Shown here piece after piece: positions 16,708 to 25,432 of a stretch of 64,000 bases of DNA. A program made the translations under genes and the position numbers. Source of the stretch: an uncultured Pseudomonadota bacterium (GTDB lineage Bacteria; Pseudomonadota; Alphaproteobacteria; RF32; CAG-239); the NCBI GenBank assembly GCA_947054505.1, contig CAMRWU010000006.1:1-64000 (forward strand). The letters are read 5' to 3'. The stretch's first letter is position 1. The number at the start of each line of letters is the position of its first letter. Below the pieces are notes generated by a model. It worked only from the letters and a program-made list of their open reading frames with translations. It ran no database searches and was not told the origin of the DNA.

Positions 16708-17106
16708 TTATTTTTCAGCGGCGGCTTCTTCACGAGCTTTTGCGGCTGCGGCCAAATCGTCGGCAATACGAGCAGAACGACCACGCAAAGCGCGCAAGAA
16801 GTACAATTTCGCACGGCGGATTTTACCGATACGAGAAACTTCAATTTTAGCTACGTTCGGAGAGTACAACGGGAATACACGTTCTACACCTTCACCGAAA
16901 GAAATTTTTCTAACTGTGAAAGAAGAATTCAAACCGTCGTTTTTGCGAGCAATGCAAACGCCTTCATAAACCTGAATACGTTCACGTTCACCTTCCTTAA
17001 CCTTGGTGTGAACTTTCAAAGTGTCACCCGGCTTGAAGTTAGGAACGTTTTTGCCTTCGGTAAGCTTTTGAATTTGCTCTTTTTCAATATTTTCAATAAT
17101 GTTCAT
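16708..17106 (-). CDS. rplS: 50S ribosomal protein L19
   Basis: L19 sits at the 30S-50S interface of the ribosome. The family signature is clear: [35 protein letters not shown], then [52 protein letters not shown]. The C-terminal tail is alanine/glutamate-rich, as in other alphaproteobacteria. AAAGGG precedes the ATG. It is the last gene of the ffh-rpsP-rimM-trmD-rplS operon and is followed by a strong terminator. Confidence 0.97.
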   Translation of the reverse strand: MNIIENIEKEQIQKLTEGKNVPNFKPGDTLKVHTKVKEGERERIQVYEGVCIARKNDGLNSSFTVRKISFGEGVERVFPLYSPNVAKIEVSRIGKIRRAKLYFLRALRGRSARIADDLAAAAKAREEAAAEK

Positions 17107-17147
17107 CAGTTTTACCCTTTACAAATTATTTGCTTTAATGTTTACAC

Positions 17148-17840
17148 CTAACCCTGCTTAAAATCAAGATATTTCTTCCATAAGTCGGGTCGGTTTGCTT
17201 GTGTTACTTCTTCGGACTTGCGCAAACGCCAGTCTGCAATTTTTTTATGATGTCCGCTCATCAAAACATCGGGAACAACTCTTCCTTCCCACTCCGCCGG
17301 ACGGGTGTATTGCGGATGTTCCAACAAATAGTTTTCAAAGCTTTCATGCGCTATCGATTCAGCGTTTCCCAACACGCCGGGGAGCAGTCTGACAACCGCA
17401 TCCAGCATAATCTGAGCAGCCTGTTCTCCACCGGTGAGGATGTAGTCTCCGATGCAGACATCTTCGGCCTCATAAGCCTCCAAAACCCGCTCGTCTATGC
17501 CCTCAAATCTGCTACAGATGACAGACAATTCGCTTTCCTTTGCCAACTCTTTGACCAACTCTTGGGTCAGAGGTTTGCCACGGGGACTCATGTTGATTAA
17601 ACGGCCGAGAGGTTTGTTTGCCTTTAAGGCGGCTCCCAGAACATCTGCCCGCATCACCATTCCGGCACCGCCGCCGCAAGGTGTGTCGTCAACAGAAGCA
17701 TGCTTGTCAAAAGCATAGTCCCTGATATTGACGGCTTCCAGCGACCAGCGTCCATCGTTTAAGGCGCGGCCGGTTAAAGAATGTCCCAAAAATCCGGGGA
17801 AAAGTTCCGGAAATATGGTAAAGACCTTAACCTTCAACAT
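17148..17840 (-). CDS. trmD: tRNA (guanine-N1)-methyltransferase
   Basis: TrmD makes m1G37 in tRNAs with G36, preventing +1 frameshifting. It is a SPOUT trefoil-knot enzyme. Visible signatures are VFTIFPELFPGFLGHSLTGRAL, DDTPCGGGAGMVMRAD, MSPRGKPLTQ, CSRFEGIDERV, IGDYILTGGE and the PQYTRPAEWEG block. The ATG at 17840 (MLKVKVFTIFPEL) is chosen over an upstream start at 17870 because AGGGGGA precedes it. It overlaps rimM by 14 bp, consistent with translational coupling. Confidence 0.97.
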   Translation of the reverse strand: MLKVKVFTIFPELFPGFLGHSLTGRALNDGRWSLEAVNIRDYAFDKHASVDDTPCGGGAGMVMRADVLGAALKANKPLGRLINMSPRGKPLTQELVKELAKESELSVICSRFEGIDERVLEAYEAEDVCIGDYILTGGEQAAQIMLDAVVRLLPGVLGNAESIAHESFENYLLEHPQYTRPAEWEGRVVPDVLMSGHHKKIADWRLRKSEEVTQANRPDLWKKYLDFKQG

Positions 17841-18375
17841 CTTCCCCCTGCCCCTCGTCTTCAGCGGCAAAGTGAATCTCGCTTACAATAATAAAACCAT
17901 CTTTAATATTGATGACCGGAACATATTGTTTGGTAAAAGGCAACATTTCCAACGCGCCGCTCTTGTGTATTTTGATTTCGATTAAGTCACCGGCGCCAAA
18001 ATTGTAGAGTGCGTTGACTTGTGCGATAACCTCGCCGGAAGCCTCTTCTTTCACATCTAGACCAATCAGGTCGGTGTGATAAAATTCTTCTTCCTCCAAC
18101 TGCGGCAGAAGGTCTCGGTTGACATAAAAGCCTGTACCGACCAATGTTTCCGCAGTGTTACGATCATCGCAGCCTTTGATTTTTACGCGCAATAAGTCCT
18201 TTGAATGTCCGACAACTTTAATGCTGAACTTTTGTGAACCGGCTTCGTTCTCAACTTCGCCATAGCGGTCTATATCACGGTCAATCTCGGTAAAGCTTTT
18301 GACTTTGACCTCGCCCCTGATTCCGTGTACGCCGACTATAGCGCCTAGGCAAACCCGATTATTTTGTTCCATCAA
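17827..18375 (-). CDS. rimM: 16S rRNA processing protein RimM
   Basis: RimM assists maturation of the 30S head by binding S19 and 16S rRNA. The N-terminal beta-barrel begins LGAIVGVHGIRGEVKVKSFTE. The PRC-barrel half contains EEEFYHTDLIGLDVK, GEVIAQVNALYNFGAGDLIEI and MLPFTKQYVPVINIKDGFIIV. The length of 182 aa is normal. Two consecutive Met codons open the gene, and either could be used. It lies between rpsP and trmD, the conserved order. Confidence 0.95.
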   Translation of the reverse strand: MMEQNNRVCLGAIVGVHGIRGEVKVKSFTEIDRDIDRYGEVENEAGSQKFSIKVVGHSKDLLRVKIKGCDDRNTAETLVGTGFYVNRDLLPQLEEEEFYHTDLIGLDVKEEASGEVIAQVNALYNFGAGDLIEIKIHKSGALEMLPFTKQYVPVINIKDGFIIVSEIHFAAEDEGQGEDVEG

Positions 18376-18406
18376 AGAAGTCCTTTTCAGAAGTAACTAT
18401 AAAACC

Positions 18407-18796
18407 TTATTCGGCAGAAGCTTCTTCAGCCGGAGCAGCGGCAGCTTCAGCAGCGGCTCTTGCTTTTTCTTCTTTTTCTTTCAATCTTTCCTGAGCCTTA
18501 GCTTTCGGAGCAGATTTTACAGGTTGGTTACGCAAAGCCGGTTTTGCAACCAAGCCCAAGTTTGCCAACATCTTTTGCAGTCTTTCTGTCGGTTCTGCAC
18601 CTTGAGACAACCAATATTTGACTCTTTCTTCGTTGATTGTGAATCTTTCGGCATGATCTTGCGGTAACATCGGATTGTAAGAACCCAATCTTTCAATGAA
18701 ACGGCCATCACGAGGAGCGCGCTGATCAGCGGCAACTACTTTGTAAAACGGACGTTTTTTAGAACCACCACGAGACAGTCTGATACGTACTGACAT
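18407..18796 (-). CDS. rpsP: 30S ribosomal protein S16
   Basis: S16 is a small-subunit assembly protein. The start [42 protein letters not shown] is diagnostic, followed by [23 protein letters not shown]. The extended C-terminal tail after residue 80, rich in Ala, Lys and Glu, is longer than in E. coli but common in alphaproteobacteria. AAAGGA precedes the ATG. It is the second gene of the ffh operon. Confidence 0.97.
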   Translation of the reverse strand: MSVRIRLSRGGSKKRPFYKVVAADQRAPRDGRFIERLGSYNPMLPQDHAERFTINEERVKYWLSQGAEPTERLQKMLANLGLVAKPALRNQPVKSAPKAKAQERLKEKEEKARAAAEAAAAPAEEASAE

Positions 18797-18834
18797 TTAT
18801 TTTCCTTTCTTTAGTTTAACATTCAAGCCTCCGC

Positions 18835-20226
18835 TTAAAACGGAAACTTACCTCCTTTTCCTCCCAGCATGTTGCCAAACGGGGAGTTTTTTAACATCGC
18901 GGATCCGAGCATGCCTTTCATGCCGCCCATACCGCTCATTCTTTTCATCATTGTCGACATCTGCTCGTATGACTTCAGCAGTTTGTTGACTTCATGAACT
19001 TCAACGCCTGATCCCGCGGCAATACGTTTTTTGCGGGAGGCTTTAATAATATCGGGATTTCTTCTTTCACTTTTGGTCATGGAAAGAATAATCGCCTCTT
19101 GTTTTTTAATCAGATTATCACCGACACCGGCCTGCTCAATCTGATTTTTGAATTTAGACACCCCTGGGAGCATTCCGATAATGTTTCCCAGAGAGCCTAA
19201 CTTCTGAACTTGTCTTAACTGGCTCAACATATCCTCGAGGTCAAACTTGCCTTTCATCATCTTCGCCGCCATTTTCTCGGCTTCTTGACGATCAACATTT
19301 TCAATGGCTTTTTCAACCAAGGATACAACATCTCCTTGCCCCAAAATTCGACCGGCCAAACGATCGGGATGGAACTCTTCGATACCGTCAAGTTTTTCGC
19401 CTGTTCCCAAAAACTTAATCGGAACACCGGCAATCATTTTCATTGACAAAGCAGCACCGGCGCGAGCCGAACCGTCAATTCTGGTCAAAACCAAACCAGT
19501 TACGCCAACTTGATCTTTGAATTCTTTAGCAACGACACAGGCATCTTGACCAATCATCGCATCAGCAACCAACAAAACTTCCGTCGGATTGGCAATCTTT
19601 TTAACCTCGACAACCTCATCCATCAAATCTTGATCAATATGCAGACGACCGGCAGAATCGAGAATAACGACATCAAAACCTTCTTTTTTGGCGGTTTCCA
19701 AGGCTCTCTTTGTTGTTGCCGCCGGTTTTTCTCCGGCAATTATCGGCAAACTGGCAACGTTAATTTGTTTTGCCAATTGAGCCAACTGTTCCTGAGCCGC
19801 TGGACGGTAAATATCCAAAGAGACCAGCAAAACTTTCTTTTTGTTTCTATCATTCAGACGTTTGGCAATTTTGGCTGAACTTGTGGTTTTACCGGAACCC
19901 TGCAACCCCACCATCAGAACAACAACCGGCGCCGGCGCATTCAAATTCAGCTCAACAGCCTCATTGCCCAAAATTTTAACAAGTTCATCATGGACAATCT
20001 TAACAACCATTTGCCCCGGCTGAATGGAACGGACAACCTTTTCGCCCAAAGCCTGTTCTTTTACATGCGCGATAAAATCTTTGACCACCGGCAAAGCGAC
20101 ATCGGCTTCTAACAACGCCAAGCGAATTTCACGCATGGCGGTGTTGATGTCATCTTCGCTCAACACACCGCGAGATGTCATCTTGTTAAAAACAGCCGTT
20201 AATTTATCGCCCAATGCTTCAAACAT
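18835..20226 (-). CDS. ffh: Signal recognition particle protein Ffh
   Basis: Ffh is the GTPase subunit of the signal recognition particle and targets membrane proteins co-translationally to FtsY. It has the four-helix N domain (residues 1-85), the G domain with GLQGSGKTTSSAKIAKRL, DIYRPAAQEQL, DSAGRLHID and TRIDGSARAGA, and a methionine-rich M domain. The M domain ends with MSTMMKRMSGMGGMKGMLG and contains the RNA-binding SKSERRNP-type segment MTKSERRNPDII. The length of 463 aa is normal. It opens the operon behind the promoter at 20354-20382. Confidence 0.97.
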   Translation of the reverse strand: MFEALGDKLTAVFNKMTSRGVLSEDDINTAMREIRLALLEADVALPVVKDFIAHVKEQALGEKVVRSIQPGQMVVKIVHDELVKILGNEAVELNLNAPAPVVVLMVGLQGSGKTTSSAKIAKRLNDRNKKKVLLVSLDIYRPAAQEQLAQLAKQINVASLPIIAGEKPAATTKRALETAKKEGFDVVILDSAGRLHIDQDLMDEVVEVKKIANPTEVLLVADAMIGQDACVVAKEFKDQVGVTGLVLTRIDGSARAGAALSMKMIAGVPIKFLGTGEKLDGIEEFHPDRLAGRILGQGDVVSLVEKAIENVDRQEAEKMAAKMMKGKFDLEDMLSQLRQVQKLGSLGNIIGMLPGVSKFKNQIEQAGVGDNLIKKQEAIILSMTKSERRNPDIIKASRKKRIAAGSGVEVHEVNKLLKSYEQMSTMMKRMSGMGGMKGMLGSAMLKNSPFGNMLGGKGGKFPF

Positions 20227-20353
20227 TAAAACATAAACCTTTTATTTAAACCCCTAACGCGCCAGTGTGCGAACCCTCGCTGACTGACGGCACTCCTTGG
20301 AGTGTATAAATTTTTCGCGCTTTTAATATGAAAAATTTACGTTATATGGCGGT

Positions 20354-20382
20354 TTTATATAAGAAAAAATCAGGAGAGTCAA
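20354..20382 (-). promoter_or_regulatory. Sigma70-type promoter of the ffh operon
   Basis: On the minus strand TTGACT (20377-20382) and TATAAA (20354-20359) are separated by exactly 17 bases, close to the sigma70 consensus. Between it and ffh lies a CACTCC/GGAGTG hairpin (20291-20304). The rest of the gap to the divergent gene at 20476 shows nothing else. Confidence 0.6.
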
Positions 20383-20475
20383 GTAAAATAATTGCCAGAA
20401 CATCCCTTCCCCCTTAAAAATCCATCGACAGCGCTTACATATAAGTAAAATCTTATCAGAAGAGAGGAAAAACAG

Positions 20476-22107
20476 ATGAAAGTTGTTATTATCGGCGGCG
20501 GAACAGCCGGCATCACGGCGGCAGTTCATTTGCGAAGATTGGACGAACACGCAGAAATCGTCGTTTTGGAAAAAAGCGATGAATTTGCGATTTCCACCTG
20601 CGGACTGCCCTTTTTGCTCGGAAATGTCGTCAAAGATGCAGAAAGTCTGCGCGGGGCAACTGTTGAACAGATGAAAGAAATTTTCCGCATTGATGTTCGC
20701 CTTAACCACGAAGTTGTCAATATTGATAAAGAGAGACATCTTTTAACCTTGGACGGGCATCCTTCCGAAACTTATGACAAACTCCTTTTGGCTACCGGCG
20801 CCACGCAATTGCGACCGGATATTGACGGCATTCTTGGTGATAATATTTTCACACTGCGTGATTTGAACTCCGTACAAAAAATCAAAGATTATTACATCGG
20901 CACCGGCGCCAAACGCATTGTTATTCTTGGCGGCGGCGATATCGGAGTAGAACTGGCAGAGGCTTTTTATGACCTCAAAGCTGACATAACCATCGTTGAA
21001 GCCTCCTCTCACATTCTGCCTTATTTGGACAATGATACCGCAGCCTTAGTGCAAAATCATCTGCGTGACCATGACATCAAACTCATCCTAAACGATACGA
21101 TAACTAAATTTGATGACAGCGAAATTACCTTACAAAGCGGAATAAAAATACCTTATGATATGGCTCTTATTGCTACCGGCGTTAAACCGGATGTCAAACT
21201 CCCGATTATGATTGACATTGACATTGGCGAAAGCGGCGGCATTATCGTTAATAAATATATGCAAACCAATGACGATGATATTTATGCTTGCGGTGACAAT
21301 GTAGAAGTGACCAACAAAATCACAGGACGCAGAGAACGCTGGGCCAACGCCACTATCGCCATCAAGCAAGCTCGCGTTGCTGCCGAGAACATGATAGGCA
21401 TCAGCAGCAGTTTTGGAGATGTGGTCGGCGTTTCTATCGTCAAGGTTTTTGATATGATGGTTTCTGCCGCCGGATGCAATGAAGCAAAATTGCAAAAAAA
21501 CGACATTTCCTTCAAAAAAGTTCACCTGTTGCAAGCCAATCATTCCGGCTATATTGCCGGAGCAGACACGATGTTTTTCAAGCTTTTGTTTGCTCCTAAC
21601 GGACAAATTCTCGGCATTCAAGGAATTGGCTCCAAAGGTATTGATACCCGCATTGACGTCATTGCTCAAATTATGAAAAAAGGCGGTATCTATACAGATT
21701 TACTCAATGCGGAAATGGCCTACACTCCGCCTTTCAACACGGCTAAAGATGCCGTTAATTTACTGGGATCTTTGGTCGGCGGAGTGGTGCGTGACGGTGT
21801 GCGCTACACCTATTATGATGATATTGACTGGAATCTGGTCGGCAGTGAGATCATTTTGGCGGACACACGTTCTCCGCAAGGCTTTAACGCCAGCCACATT
21901 ACAAATGCCATTAATCTGCCTTTGGCTACACTGAGAAATAACCTCAACAGTGTTCCTCGTGACAAACCGGTTATTTTATACTGCAATACAGGATACGGCG
22001 CTTATAACGCCTATTGCATTTTAATCCAACACGGATTTGACAATATCTCCCTACTCAGCGGTTCAATGGATTTATATATTCAGCGCAGTATTGATGAGGA
22101 GAGTTAA
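20476..22107 (+). CDS. CoA-disulfide reductase-rhodanese fusion (FAD-dependent)
   Basis: This flavoprotein of the CoADR/NADH oxidase family carries a C-terminal rhodanese domain and is likely a thiol/persulfide or polysulfide reductase. The FAD site is KVVIIGGGTAGITAA. The single redox cysteine is in STCGLPF (about residue 43). A second nucleotide site is RIVILGGGDIGVELAEAF. The YACGDN motif and dimer interface follow. The rhodanese domain starts near residue 440 and has its active-site loop at YCNTGYGAY (about 510). A GAGAGGA site precedes the ATG. It stands alone, followed by tRNA-Glu. Natural substrate inferred, not seen. Confidence 0.9.
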   Translation: MKVVIIGGGTAGITAAVHLRRLDEHAEIVVLEKSDEFAISTCGLPFLLGNVVKDAESLRGATVEQMKEIFRIDVRLNHEVVNIDKERHLLTLDGHPSETYDKLLLATGATQLRPDIDGILGDNIFTLRDLNSVQKIKDYYIGTGAKRIVILGGGDIGVELAEAFYDLKADITIVEASSHILPYLDNDTAALVQNHLRDHDIKLILNDTITKFDDSEITLQSGIKIPYDMALIATGVKPDVKLPIMIDIDIGESGGIIVNKYMQTNDDDIYACGDNVEVTNKITGRRERWANATIAIKQARVAAENMIGISSSFGDVVGVSIVKVFDMMVSAAGCNEAKLQKNDISFKKVHLLQANHSGYIAGADTMFFKLLFAPNGQILGIQGIGSKGIDTRIDVIAQIMKKGGIYTDLLNAEMAYTPPFNTAKDAVNLLGSLVGGVVRDGVRYTYYDDIDWNLVGSEIILADTRSPQGFNASHITNAINLPLATLRNNLNSVPRDKPVILYCNTGYGAYNAYCILIQHGFDNISLLSGSMDLYIQRSIDEES

Positions 22108-22174
22108 TTTTCAACCGATGAAAAAAACTCTTGCAACTTGATCTTTTTTAGATTATTAAAGGTGGTGTCTTGAG

Positions 22175-22250
22175 GGTCCCATCGTCTAGCGGCCTAGGAC
22201 ATCGCCCTCTCACGGCGGTAACGCGGGTTCGATTCCCGCTGGGATCACCA
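22175..22250 (+). tRNA. tRNA-Glu (CTC)
   Basis: The cloverleaf has acceptor GGTCCCA/TGGGATC with one G-T pair, the anticodon arm TCGCC-CTCTCAC-GGCGG giving CTC, T-arm GCGGG-TTCGATT-CCCGC, and encoded CCA. It decodes GAG. A second isoacceptor for GAA must be elsewhere. Confidence 0.96.
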
Positions 22251-22252
22251 AT

Positions 22253-22287
22253 AAAAAAAACAGCACCGTAACGGTGCTGTTTTTTTA
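22253..22287 (+). terminator. Terminator of tRNA-Glu
   Basis: CAGCACC/GGTGCTG stem extended by A and T tracts immediately follows the tRNA. It may also serve the small lipoprotein gene read from the other side. Confidence 0.9.
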
Positions 22288-22302
22288 TTTCCTTTAGGTA
22301 TC

Positions 22303-22452
22303 TTATTTACCGCAAGGGCTGACCATTTCAGAAAATGAAAGAACGCCCAACAGATAATCGTTTGTGCAAACTTTCTGACCACCGATTGTACCACGAGCAC
22401 CTGTGCAAGCAGTCAAAGCAAACAAAACAGCCAATACAGCTAATTTTTTCAT
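22303..22452 (-). CDS. 49-residue putative lipoprotein
   Basis: This gene is too short for normal ORF cut-offs. The product begins MKKLAVLAVLFALTACTGAR, a classic lipoprotein signal with lipobox LTAC (acylated Cys at residue 16). About 33 mature residues follow, containing two more cysteines (KVCTNDY and SPCGK) that could form a disulfide. An AAGGAC site lies 8 bases before the ATG. A consensus promoter and a 5' hairpin lie upstream, and a terminator follows. It is probably anchored to the envelope. I do not recognise a family; it resembles small entericidin-like lipoproteins only in size. Confidence 0.72.
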   Translation of the reverse strand: MKKLAVLAVLFALTACTGARGTIGGQKVCTNDYLLGVLSFSEMVSPCGK

Positions 22453-22493
22453 ATCATAAGTCCTTTTCTAAAAGTCTTTAACAAAAAATTCGA

Positions 22494-22546
22494 TGAACAA
22501 CTTTTGTTGTTCAATGGTAGTATAAAATTTGTGCTTATGATGTCAA
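22494..22546 (-). promoter_or_regulatory. Promoter and 5' hairpin of the small lipoprotein gene
   Basis: On the minus strand TTGACA (22541-22546) and TATACT (22519-22524) are separated by 16 bases. A perfect 8-bp hairpin TGAACAAC-loop-GTTGTTCA (22494-22513) begins right at the expected transcription start and could protect the mRNA 5' end. Confidence 0.6.
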
Positions 22547-22647
22547 ACAGAAATTTTTAACATACACCAAATTTTACTTAACTCTTGAATTTTTTATATT
22601 GCGGTGCTAGGCTTCCTTATTATGACAACTCTTATAAGGAGCGTTGC

Positions 22648-23193
22648 ATGTGTAAAGATTATAAAGAAATCTTAAAAAAGAACCCAGATTATCGGGTTTT
22701 GGACGGGCACTTGATTGATATTGTCGATACACTCGTTCAAAGCGGAAAGCTAAACAAAACCTTATATGACAGTATGTTAAAAGCCCAAGAAAAAGGCGAG
22801 CCCATTTATTTGTATTCTGCGGGATATTCTCTGGAGCATCTTCAAGAACTCGGAATTGATACCAATAAATTTCCTATCCTTTCCAAGCAGAAGGTTTTCG
22901 GATCATACAATATTCCCTGCATTGTTTTGGGAAAAATTGTTGATGATCGCCACCCTCTTGATCAAAGACTGGAAATTGTACTAGCCGATGAAAAAGATGG
23001 CTATGTTTATCCCAATAAACAAGAATACACGTTTGTCCGAAAAGCAATTTCACAACAGGAAAAGAATGAAAGAATTTTAGTTCCGGGACAACGGTTGTCA
23101 TCAAAGGCAACACATTTACAGTATAATCACAATCAATTTAAATCGGCGTATCATCTGCTGAAGAATGTTTTCTGCAAGAATAACGCCATATAA
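22648..23193 (+). CDS. Hypothetical protein, 181 aa
   Basis: I do not recognise this protein. The ATG at 22648 is chosen because AAGGAG precedes it by 6 bases, although the frame is open further upstream. The product is soluble. The segments VLDGHLIDIVDTL, IYLYSAGYS and VDDRHPLDQR are spaced a little like HAD motifs I, II and IV, but the first aspartate pair DxD is missing, so a HAD assignment is weak. It stands alone between the lipoprotein gene (divergent) and a bidirectional terminator. Confidence 0.65.
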   Translation: MCKDYKEILKKNPDYRVLDGHLIDIVDTLVQSGKLNKTLYDSMLKAQEKGEPIYLYSAGYSLEHLQELGIDTNKFPILSKQKVFGSYNIPCIVLGKIVDDRHPLDQRLEIVLADEKDGYVYPNKQEYTFVRKAISQQEKNERILVPGQRLSSKATHLQYNHNQFKSAYHLLKNVFCKNNAI

Positions 23194-23205
23194 TTGTTAA
23201 GCCAT

Positions 23206-23236
23206 AAAAAATCCCCGATTTTATCGGGGATTTTTT
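23206..23236. terminator. Bidirectional terminator
   Basis: A 14-bp stem (23206-23219 with 23223-23236) with core ATCCCCGAT/ATCGGGGAT sits between convergent genes. Confidence 0.9.
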
Positions 23237-23242
23237 AGAAAA

Positions 23243-23593
23243 TTATCCTTGCAAAGCCATACTCTCCCACGTTGACAAGCCCAATTGGCTCCAATCCACG
23301 GGGATTTTATCAACCATTTGCAACGGAGTATGATAGCTTTCTTTAACGGTATCAACCAATATTTCAACCATGACGATTTCTTTGCTCTTGCGCAGTTTGT
23401 CACGAACTTCGGGATTGATATAGTCTAAGATGATTTTTTGTTCATTGCCGCGCAGAAAAACAGCATGCTCACGACCATCATAAATCACACGAGGAGATTC
23501 CGGATGTTTTTCCTTGGCACTGATAAAGCAATACAAATCGCCTTCTGTTCCTTCTGCAATCACAAAGTTGTCTTCTGTCACATAATTACTCAT
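23243..23593 (-). CDS. Hypothetical protein, 116 aa
   Basis: I do not recognise this protein. The ATG at 23593 (MSNYVTEDNF) is preferred to the frame start at 23638 because AAGGAC precedes it. The product is acidic and soluble with mixed alpha/beta character (IYDGREHAVFLRGNEQKIILDY) and no transmembrane segment. The gene lies 22 bp after the 23616-24266 gene and is probably co-transcribed with it. Confidence 0.62.
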   Translation of the reverse strand: MSNYVTEDNFVIAEGTEGDLYCFISAKEKHPESPRVIYDGREHAVFLRGNEQKIILDYINPEVRDKLRKSKEIVMVEILVDTVKESYHTPLQMVDKIPVDWSQLGLSTWESMALQG

Positions 23594-23615
23594 TGTTTCT
23601 GTCCTTCTGCCAAAA

Positions 23616-24266
23616 TTAACGAGAGCTTTTAAAAGCATCCATAAATTTCTTCATGGTGTTATTGTGTATAAGCTTCTTTACCGGATTAACATATGTATGC
23701 CCTACTTTACCATCTTTTGCCGGCACAACCGTATGAAAATATTCATCTTTATGCATTGTATCTCTGTCAGTCAAACGTACTTGGTCTACCGCTCTCTGTG
23801 CATTCTTAGCCAGAACGGCACCAACCTTACGCATAACTGGGTCAATTTTTTGTTTTGCACTGCTGTTTTGATAAGCTCGTTTGAATTTCTTAGCCATTTT
23901 AGTTCCGACATATGCTGAAACAACAGTCACTCCCAGTCCTACAGTACCAGTAACAGCACCGCCAACCCAAACACCAGCACCCCCACCTAAGTCGGCAGGT
24001 TCTTGAGTAAAACGATAATCATTCATAATAGATACACCAGTATCAATGAGATCCATTCCCAACCCCATTGCCTCAACACCGGCATATACACCAAAAGGAG
24101 CTGCAACAGCCAATCCGGCATTTTCCAGTTGTTTTAATCTTGGGTTATTGGGATTTTGCATTCCTTCTTTACCACAAGCATGAGTTTTCATTTCTTTTCT
24201 TTCTTGTGGTTGTTGATTCTTTTCAGCTGATTCTTTGCCGCTGGGATAAATTGTCATTTTACTCAT
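23616..24266 (-). CDS. Hypothetical protein with glycine-rich hydrophobic core, 216 aa
   Basis: I do not recognise this protein. The first 45 residues are hydrophilic (MSKMTIYPSGKESAEKNQQ), with no signal peptide. The middle (about 48-125) has two glycine/alanine-rich hydrophobic stretches, NAGLAVAAPFGVYAGVEAMG and GAGVWVGGAVTGTVGLGVTVV, that could be a helical hairpin inserting into a membrane. The C-terminus is strongly basic (KKFKRAYQNSSAKQK and VKKLIHNNTMKKF). This layout occurs in some effector or pore-like proteins, but nothing specific supports that here. GGGAGAT precedes the ATG. The 116-residue unknown gene follows closely. Confidence 0.6.
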   Translation of the reverse strand: MSKMTIYPSGKESAEKNQQPQERKEMKTHACGKEGMQNPNNPRLKQLENAGLAVAAPFGVYAGVEAMGLGMDLIDTGVSIMNDYRFTQEPADLGGGAGVWVGGAVTGTVGLGVTVVSAYVGTKMAKKFKRAYQNSSAKQKIDPVMRKVGAVLAKNAQRAVDQVRLTDRDTMHKDEYFHTVVPAKDGKVGHTYVNPVKKLIHNNTMKKFMDAFKSSR

Positions 24267-24338
24267 CGGGTATCTCCCCTAAAATTATTTCTGTTTTTAT
24301 TGTAAAATTTTTAGACAAAATTGTCAACATAAAAACAT

Positions 24339-24373
24339 TAATAGCATAATCCATGACGTGAATTATGCTATTA
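24339..24373. terminator. Hairpin terminator after sodB
   Basis: TAATAGCATAAT (24339-24350) pairs with ATTATGCTATTA (24362-24373) around an 11-nt loop, followed by T-rich sequence on the minus strand. Confidence 0.65.
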
Positions 24374-24400
24374 AAAACTTAAATATTGCTTAATGAGGAA

Positions 24401-24976
24401 TTATTCGTTCGGCCATTTTGCCAGATTATCTAAAAAACTACTGACAAAATCGGCTCTGCGGTTCTGAAAATCGAGGTAATAAGCGTGTTCCCAGACATCA
24501 ACAGTCATTATCGGCTTTTGACCGCGGGCAATAGGCGTATCTGCGTTAGCCGTTTTAACAATTTCCAGCTTATCTCCGTTATCAATAACCCAAGCCCAGC
24601 CACTGCCAAACTGACTGACAGCCGCCTGCTTAAAAGTTTCGCAAAATTTTTCATAACTCCCAAACTGCTTGCTTATCCGAGCACCTAATTTTCCCTTTGG
24701 TTCGCCACCGCCACCTGGGGACAAAACGCTCCAAAAGAATTCATGATTCCATGCTTGCGCGGCGTTGTTAAAAATTGCTTGATATTCCGGTTTTTGGTAT
24801 GTTTTTTGAATAATCTCTTCTAAAGACAAGTTCTCAAATTCTGTTCCGGCAATCAATCTATTAAGAGTTTCAACATACGTTTTATAGTGTTTGCCGTAAT
24901 GATAATCCAAGGTTTCTTGCGACATGTAGGGCTCCAAAGCATCCTTGGCAAAAGGAAGCGGCTTTACTTCAAACAT
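24401..24976 (-). CDS. sodB: Iron superoxide dismutase
   Basis: SodB dismutates superoxide in the cytoplasm. Metal ligands are visible: the first His in HYGKHYKTYV, His in NHEFFW, and Asp/His in DVWEHAYYLDF. The length of 191 aa is standard for an Fe/Mn SOD. The residues GSGWAWV and the Gln in AAQAWNHEFFW favour iron over manganese, but metal use cannot be settled by eye. AGGAG precedes the ATG. It lies just after the fliI-fliJ pair on the same strand, without an obvious terminator between them. Confidence 0.95.
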   Translation of the reverse strand: MFEVKPLPFAKDALEPYMSQETLDYHYGKHYKTYVETLNRLIAGTEFENLSLEEIIQKTYQKPEYQAIFNNAAQAWNHEFFWSVLSPGGGGEPKGKLGARISKQFGSYEKFCETFKQAAVSQFGSGWAWVIDNGDKLEIVKTANADTPIARGQKPIMTVDVWEHAYYLDFQNRRADFVSSFLDNLAKWPNE

Positions 24977-24999
24977 ATTTTTCTCCTTTTTTTATAAAA

Positions 25000-25419
25000 C
25001 TAAGAATGGTTATGTTTGATATAAGCATTGGTTCCGATATCATCAAGCATCTTTTGTTCTTTTGAATCAAATTCTTTTTGCGCCGCCTTTTTACGATTGT
25101 CATCGACAATCTCAAAAGTTTTCTGCTCTTTAAACATGTCCGATATAATATCACGAATCTCTGCTATACGGGCGCGAACAGCGGCCAAGCGGACTTCCAA
25201 ATCCTCACGCTGTTGCAAATAGCGCTTGGTATAAAGACCGAAATCGCCAAAATTGGCATTTTGACGAGCAAATTCTTTTTCCTGCTCATAACGGCGATTT
25301 AAATCATTTAACTCGCTAAGCAAGCGCTCTTCCTGTGTTTGTTGCTCAACCAGCAATTTTCGCTGTTCATCAATATTAAACTTTTGAATTCTGGTCAATG
25401 TTTGCAGAGAATTCTTCAT
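25000..25419 (-). CDS. fliJ: Flagellar export protein FliJ
   Basis: The 139-residue, highly charged, fully helical coiled-coil protein fits FliJ, the central stalk and chaperone-escort factor of the flagellar type III export ATPase. It starts MKNSLQTLTRIQKFNIDEQRKLL, as in alphaproteobacterial FliJ proteins. It begins 13 bp after fliI ends, with GGGACGG ahead of the ATG. FliJ is poorly conserved in sequence, so the identification leans on position behind fliI and on length. Confidence 0.8.
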   Translation of the reverse strand: MKNSLQTLTRIQKFNIDEQRKLLVEQQTQEERLLSELNDLNRRYEQEKEFARQNANFGDFGLYTKRYLQQREDLEVRLAAVRARIAEIRDIISDMFKEQKTFEIVDDNRKKAAQKEFDSKEQKMLDDIGTNAYIKHNHS

Positions 25420-25432
25420 ACCCCGTCCCTAC

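Noticed and set aside
20323..20739. 138-residue minus-strand frame upstream of ffh
   Set aside because: It overlaps the CoA-disulfide reductase start in antisense and spans the ffh promoter.
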